The notes beneath the pieces are model-generated. The model was not told where the DNA came from, did no database searches, and worked only from the letters and a program-made list of their open reading frames with translations. From Planctomycetota bacterium (lineage in GTDB: Bacteria > Planctomycetota > UBA1135 > UBA2386): a stretch of 8,966 nucleotides of DNA. The stretch covers positions 1-8,966 of the forward strand of contig JAGQQZ010000552.1 of assembly GCA_020425915.1 (NCBI GenBank), in the 5' to 3' direction. The position numbers and the translations under genes were made by a program. This document shows, one piece after another, positions 5,245-8,966 of this stretch (the first letter of the stretch is position 1; each line of letters begins with the position of its first letter).

Positions 5245-7935
5245 TCAGTCCTGGCCGATCCGGAGCTCGCCGCCCGGCGATACGGTCAGACCGAGCGGGT
5301 TCGCGGCGGGGTCGAACACGAGGAACTGTTGCAGCAGCACACGACCTGCGAGTGTCGGATCGTTCGCGATCGCGAAGTCGACGAAGCCGCTGCCTCCCGC
5401 GTCGGTCGCGACGCCGATCGCTCCGAGCGTGTTGGTCAGGACCGAGCACCCCGGCGCTCCGATGATTCCCAGATCGAACGGCAGCGGCAGTCCGCCCCAG
5501 ATCGTCGCGTCATCGCCGTGAACGAGGATCCCGGCCGCGTTGGTGGGCGCGAATCGCAATGCGACCTCGAACGTGTCGCCCGGGCCGAACGGTCCCTGCG
5601 CGTCGAGCCGCGGCGCGATCGATCCGGCGGCAGTCGTCAGCAGGCTCATGGCGGGCACGACCCCGTCGAGCGTCCCGGACGCCGGGAACTGGCCGAGCGG
5701 GTCCGAGGCGAGGATGCGGAAGTGGGACAGCACATCGAGTTCGGCGTCGAAGTAGAGCCCGAATCGCTGTGAGCCCATCGAGTGCGAGGTCACGACCAGT
5801 TCGACGAGCAGGTGCTGGGACGAGCTCGTCGCGGTCACGAATGGCGTCGTCAGTGGAATGACGAACGCGAAGTCATCTGGGCCGGTGGGCAGCGAGGACG
5901 TCGCCGCGAAGTGGTGCGTGCCCTGGAACACGGTCGTCATCGGGCCCGCCGGGTTGTCGGCGAAGACGACGGACAGGTCGTTGGGAGCGAACGTCGTGTG
6001 ACCGAGCTTCACCTCGAGGTTGCAGTCGAACCCCGCGGAGGCGATCTGGCCGTCGTCCGCCCGGAACGCGATCGCCTCGATCTGCGTGCCGAACGGAATC
6101 GTCGCGCCGTCGATCGCATGGTGCGTCTTGGTCGGTTGCGCGGCGAACGGCGCGGCCGTCCGGTGGTTGCCGAAGGACTGCGCGAGCGCGGCGGGTGCGA
6201 TGATCCCTGCGCCCGGGTCGACGCCGGTCCCCGTGCACCCCACGCCGTACGACTCGTATCGGCCCGGTTGCAGCGCGGCGACGGCGTTCTCGGCGAACAC
6301 CAGCGTCCAACGGTCGTCGGGCGTCGTCGACTGGATCGTGCGGACCTCGAGCTGGTAGGTGCCGGTCGACTGCGGGGCGAACACGACACGCTCGTAGAGA
6401 TTGCGCGGTGTCTCCGACACGGCGACCACGATGCCGTTCGGGTCGAGGACCCGCAGGTCCAGGTCGTTCCACTCGGTCGTCGAGTCGTCCGTGCGGGCCC
6501 AGGCGAGCGTCGCCGCGTAGCGCAGTCCGGCCTGCACGGGCACGGTCACGGTCGTCGAGCTCCCCGAGGCCGCGACCTCGCCCGCGAATCGGGCGCCGTT
6601 CTGCATCTGGTCGACGGCGAGGTCGGTGCGCAGCAAGCCCAGACCGAAGTCGTACCGAACACGCAGCGGGTTGCTCGACGAGACGTCCTCGGTCGAGTTC
6701 AGGATCCATGCCTTCGCGTCCAGCGCCGACAGCGTCGGGTCCGCGGAGCGCAACAGCGCGGCGGTTCCCGTCACGCAGGGGGCTGCGAAGCTCGTCCCGT
6801 CGCGGGGCAGACCCGGTCCGGTCACCAGGTCCTTGCGCGGTGCGTACACCTGGACGCCCATCGCGCACAGGTCGGGCCAGTAGCGCGACGCGTCGCCGGG
6901 CAGCGGTCCGGACGACGAGAAGGTCGCCAGGTCGTGGACGTCCGCGTGCACCGCGCCGACGGCGATTCCGTTCGCGTTCGACTGTGACGAGGACGACGAG
7001 ATTTCCTGCAGGCCGAGGTTTCCGGCCGAACTCGCGACGAGCACGTCACCGTAGTGACCCACGACGTCGAGGATCCGCTGGGTCGGATGGGTCGGAGACG
7101 GGCTGCCCTTGTAGCTCGCGACCGCAGCGACGACGTTCCAGGTCAGCCGGTCGCGGAGGACCTCGTGCCACGCCTCGATCCAGTCGGCGCTGAAGTAGTT
7201 GTCGGCCGTGTCGAACGTGATCCGATAGCTCGCGATGTTCGCGCCGGGCGCGAGCCCGTCGTCGCTGCCGGCGAACGGTAGGCCCCAGTCCCGCCCGGCG
7301 ACGACGCCGGCGACGCCGGTGCCGTGGCTCTGCGCGCTCTGGTCGTCCGCCTTCGGTTCGCCGAACGACACGGCCTTGACGATGCGCGTGTTGCCGTTCG
7401 CGTCGTCGAACGCCGGATGGGGGGAGCCGCCGCCGGAGTCGATGTCGATCCCGGAGTCGACGATCGCGACCGTGACGCCGGAGCCATCGACGCCGTTCGC
7501 GTTGACCGCGTCCGAGTTGTGGTTGTTCGCATCCGTCTGTCGCCAGACCGACGAGGCCAGGACCGAGTCCGGGAGCACCGCGTCCACGTTCTGATGGGCG
7601 GCGAGCGTTGCGGCAGCCGACGGGGTCAGCAAGACGTTCGCGCCGCCGATCGCCCAGTTGCGGTGTTCGATCGTGCCACCCAGCGATGCGACCAACGCGT
7701 CGAGTTCCTTCGTGCGCTCGGCGTGTGCGGCGACGAGCGCGCTCAGACTCGCCGAGAACGCGGGTCCGTCCGCGGTGCGAATCGCCTTGCGGAGTTCCCG
7801 CAGCAGGGGGAGTCGCTCGGGAAATGTCGACTCCGGCAGGACGACGATGTAGCGGGAGGGTCCCTGTGCGTTCGTCGGAGCCGCCGCCAGGCACAGCGTC
7901 ACGACGAGGGCCATCCCCGGCGAGAAGAAACGCAT
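5245..7935 (-). CDS. Secreted subtilisin-like serine protease (peptidase S8) with long beta-rich C-terminus
   Basis: An 896-residue extracellular protease. Domains in order: Sec signal peptide 1-23 (hydrophobic 8-19, cleavage likely after TNA); inhibitor-I9-like propeptide about 27-125, ending with LGGTIEHRNWAIGGANVLL and NVDAVLPD; S8 catalytic domain about 150-440. The triad is intact: D160 (AIVDSGID), H204 (SHGTGVAG), S382 (GTSFAAP), with oxyanion N306 (SSAGN). A polar loop with five serines sits at 313-317. Residues 446-550 resemble the C-terminal beta-barrel of KP-43-type subtilases (NDLDLRVLDPNG, then FAPQSTGTYQLEV). Two further modules follow: about 561-776, and 777-896 with GLPLPFDLGIIGAPGC and FDPAANPLGL, which I recognise as recurring in planctomycete secreted proteins. 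ATG 7935 was chosen because it begins the signal peptide; ATG 7959 is an alternative that adds eight residues. It is transcribed away from the sigma factor gene. Substrate is unknown. Confidence 0.93.
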   Translation of the reverse strand: MRFFSPGMALVVTLCLAAAPTNAQGPSRYIVVLPESTFPERLPLLRELRKAIRTADGPAFSASLSALVAAHAERTKELDALVASLGGTIEHRNWAIGGANVLLTPSAAATLAAHQNVDAVLPDSVLASSVWRQTDANNHNSDAVNANGVDGSGVTVAIVDSGIDIDSGGGSPHPAFDDANGNTRIVKAVSFGEPKADDQSAQSHGTGVAGVVAGRDWGLPFAGSDDGLAPGANIASYRITFDTADNYFSADWIEAWHEVLRDRLTWNVVAAVASYKGSPSPTHPTQRILDVVGHYGDVLVASSAGNLGLQEISSSSSQSNANGIAVGAVHADVHDLATFSSSGPLPGDASRYWPDLCAMGVQVYAPRKDLVTGPGLPRDGTSFAAPCVTGTAALLRSADPTLSALDAKAWILNSTEDVSSSNPLRVRYDFGLGLLRTDLAVDQMQNGARFAGEVAASGSSTTVTVPVQAGLRYAATLAWARTDDSTTEWNDLDLRVLDPNGIVVAVSETPRNLYERVVFAPQSTGTYQLEVRTIQSTTPDDRWTLVFAENAVAALQPGRYESYGVGCTGTGVDPGAGIIAPAALAQSFGNHRTAAPFAAQPTKTHHAIDGATIPFGTQIEAIAFRADDGQIASAGFDCNLEVKLGHTTFAPNDLSVVFADNPAGPMTTVFQGTHHFAATSSLPTGPDDFAFVIPLTTPFVTATSSSQHLLVELVVTSHSMGSQRFGLYFDAELDVLSHFRILASDPLGQFPASGTLDGVVPAMSLLTTAAGSIAPRLDAQGPFGPGDTFEVALRFAPTNAAGILVHGDDATIWGGLPLPFDLGIIGAPGCSVLTNTLGAIGVATDAGGSGFVDFAIANDPTLAGRVLLQQFLVFDPAANPLGLTVSPGGELRIGQD

Positions 7936-8055
7936 GAGCCGGATCAGTGTAACAGCCATCCCGAGGGCACTGGACACCGAGCCACCGTAGCGTCTCGCCG
8001 AACGACCCGGATCGGCGTAAGTTGGACGCCCTCCTCCACCTCGTCCCGACCCAGG
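7936..8055. promoter_or_regulatory. Divergent control region between protease and ECF sigma factor genes
   Basis: These 120 bases lie between the protease start (minus) and the sigma factor start (plus) and should contain promoters for both. The most regular element is a perfect 6-bp dyad, CGCCGA at 7996-8001 and TCGGCG at 8012-8017 with a 10-base spacer, about 40 bases before the sigma factor ATG; it could be an operator or an mRNA hairpin. A smaller pairing, GGACG (8024-8028) with CGTCC (8042-8046), lies just downstream. On the minus strand 7951-7946 reads TACACT, a fair -10 match, but so near the protease ATG that the mRNA would be almost leaderless. No convincing sigma-70 or ECF promoter pair could be assigned by eye. 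Confidence 0.4.
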
Positions 8056-8583
8056 ATGCCCCTCAGTCCCGAAGCCGCGTTCGAGCGCTACCGCGAACGT
8101 CTGCTGTCCGTGATCTATCTGCGGATGGGGGCGTCGCTGCGCGCCCGGATGGACCCCGAGGACGTCCTGCAGGAGGTCGCGATCCAGGCGATCAACTCCT
8201 GGCACACGCTTGCGGACGAACGCAACGTCGGCGCATGGCTCGTCACCTTGGCGCGGCGCAAGGTCGCACGCATCCTTCGCGACCAGGTCGGCGTCGCGGC
8301 ACGCGATCCGCGACGCGAGCAGAAGATGATCACCGACCTCCCGGTCGCCGATCACCGTACCGGTCCGGTCACGGCTGCGGACCGGCAGGACCGACTCGCG
8401 TTGCTGTCGGAGGCGCTCGAGCGGCTCGCACCGGCGCACCGTGAGGTGATCATGCTGAGTCGCATCGAGGGACTGCCGGCCAAGGAGATCGCGAAGCGAC
8501 TCGGCCGCACCGAGAACGCGGTCCATCTCCTGCTCGGCCGGGCCCTCAAACGGTTGCAGGAAGAGCTGAACCCGAAGACGTGA
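8056..8583 (+). CDS. ECF-family RNA polymerase sigma factor, kinase-linked type
   Basis: A 175-residue sigma-70-family protein with only regions 2 and 4, as expected for ECF sigma factors, which redirect RNA polymerase to a small set of promoters. Region 2 spans about 9-77: the core-binding part is MDPEDVLQEVAIQAINSW (32-49), followed by the DNA-contacting stretch NVGAWLVTLARRKVARILRDQ (57-77). A linker of about 40 residues leads to region 4 (118-171), with LERLAPAHREVIML and a helix-turn-helix at about 141-162 (PAKEIAKRLGRTENAVHLLL). The phrase AVHLLLGRALKRL differs from the commoner VKSRLSRAR form; I associate such variants with planctomycetal ECFs paired with protein kinases. The ATG at 8056 precedes the first region 2 helix; the frame is open further upstream but without protein-like sequence. 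The stop overlaps the kinase start as GTGA. There is no anti-sigma factor gene in view, so the kinase is the likely partner. Confidence 0.92.
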   Translation: MPLSPEAAFERYRERLLSVIYLRMGASLRARMDPEDVLQEVAIQAINSWHTLADERNVGAWLVTLARRKVARILRDQVGVAARDPRREQKMITDLPVADHRTGPVTAADRQDRLALLSEALERLAPAHREVIMLSRIEGLPAKEIAKRLGRTENAVHLLLGRALKRLQEELNPKT

Positions 8584-8966
8584 CCGACGAGATCGAACGC
8601 AACGACGAGAGCACCGACGAGCGCATGGCGAAGCTCCTCGCCGGTGACGCGAAGTCGCTCAGCGAGGCTCGACGAGCCCTCCGGGAAGAAGGCGGTGCCG
8701 ACTCGGAGGACCTGCTCGCCAGACTCTCGGCGCTCGACTGGGTCGACTCGATCGTCGGCATGCCCGGCAGCGAACTGCCCGAGCGCCTCGGCGAGTACCG
8801 GATCACCGGCCTGCTCGGACGTGGCGGCATGGGAACCGTGTTCGAGGCGTTCCAGGAGTCGCTCGAGCGATCGGTCGCGCTCAAGGTGCTGTCGCCGACG
8901 TTGACGAGCGATCCGCGGATGCGGCGGCGGTTCCGATCGGAAGCGCGCGCGAGCGCGACGCTGCAC
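8580..8966 (+). CDS. Pkn-type (PknB-like) serine/threonine protein kinase, 3'-truncated by the window edge
   Basis: The first 129 codons of a larger gene. GTG 8580 is taken as start because it overlaps the sigma factor stop by four bases (GTGA, 8580-8583), the same overlap form as between rarA and the DUF72 gene; an internal ATG at 8625 is less likely. Residues 1-69 form a charged, probably helical N-terminal extension without a recognisable domain. The kinase domain begins at about 70 with LGEYRITGLLGRGGMGTVFEA: glycine loop G80-x-G82-G83-M84-G85, ATP-anchoring lysine K102 in VALKVL, and the helix-C glutamate E121 in FRSEARASATLH. The catalytic loop, activation segment and any transmembrane or sensor region lie beyond the window. 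The family phosphorylates Ser/Thr residues on proteins; coupling to an ECF gene suggests that it controls that sigma factor, which is inference. Confidence 0.93.
   Translation, partial: MTDEIERNDESTDERMAKLLAGDAKSLSEARRALREEGGADSEDLLARLSALDWVDSIVGMPGSELPERLGEYRITGLLGRGGMGTVFEAFQESLERSVALKVLSPTLTSDPRMRRRFRSEARASATLH

Noticed and set aside
5782..6987. 401-codon open frame on the plus strand inside the protease gene
   Set aside because: Arg/Gly-rich, no domain or signal, and antisense to a well-supported beta-rich region of the protease.
7936..8526. N-terminal extension of the protease frame upstream of its signal peptide
   Set aside because: The extension is antisense to the sigma factor gene and would bury the signal peptide about 197 residues into the protein.
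1..8966. Mobile elements, CRISPR arrays, tRNA or rRNA genes, phage or defence genes
   Set aside because: No direct-repeat array, transposase or integrase motif, cloverleaf or rRNA-like segment was seen on either strand; gene content and base composition look uniform throughout.

Overview
This is a 9 kb stretch of a high-GC bacterial chromosome (roughly two thirds G+C by eye), densely packed with ordinary-looking bacterial genes on both strands. The best guess for the host is a member of the Planctomycetota. Two things point there: an ECF sigma factor gene directly coupled to a Pkn-type serine/threonine kinase gene, and a secreted subtilase whose C-terminal half consists of two beta-rich modules that I recognise from memory as common in secreted proteins of deep-branching planctomycetes. 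This is inference; there is no rRNA or other phylogenetic marker in the window.

Layout. Bases 1-744 (+) hold the 3' part of a glutamyl-Q tRNA(Asp) synthetase gene, which ends inside a convergent gene for a seven-helix membrane protein of unknown function (621-1604, -). A short divergent intergenic region (1605-1676) separates the latter from a tightly packed three-gene operon on the + strand: a SpoU/TrmH-family RNA 2'-O-methyltransferase (1677-2480), the replication-associated AAA+ ATPase RarA (2477-3790) and a DUF72/YecE protein (3787-4641). These are joined by an ATGA and a GTGA stop-start overlap. After a 127-base spacer with hairpin potential comes a small acidic predicted lipoprotein of unknown family (4769-5239, +), which ends 5 bases from a convergent gene for a large secreted S8 protease (5245-7935, -). 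A 120-base divergent region (7936-8055) separates the protease from an ECF sigma factor gene (8056-8583, +), which overlaps by GTGA the start of a serine/threonine kinase gene that runs off the window end (8580-8966, +).

How they work together. The methyltransferase-RarA-DUF72 unit looks like a co-translated housekeeping operon (RNA modification, fork maintenance, unknown TIM-barrel protein), and GluQ-RS adds a second tRNA-modification gene nearby. The sigma factor and kinase form a regulatory pair, and the divergent protease and the lipoprotein behind it are the nearest candidates for their targets, though nothing in the sequence proves this. I found no mobile element, CRISPR array, tRNA, rRNA or phage gene, and no clear sign of a novel multi-gene system. 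The less ordinary items are the 124-base antisense overlap of two gene ends, the lipoprotein with its structured upstream region, the modular C-terminus of the protease, and the sigma-kinase-protease arrangement.
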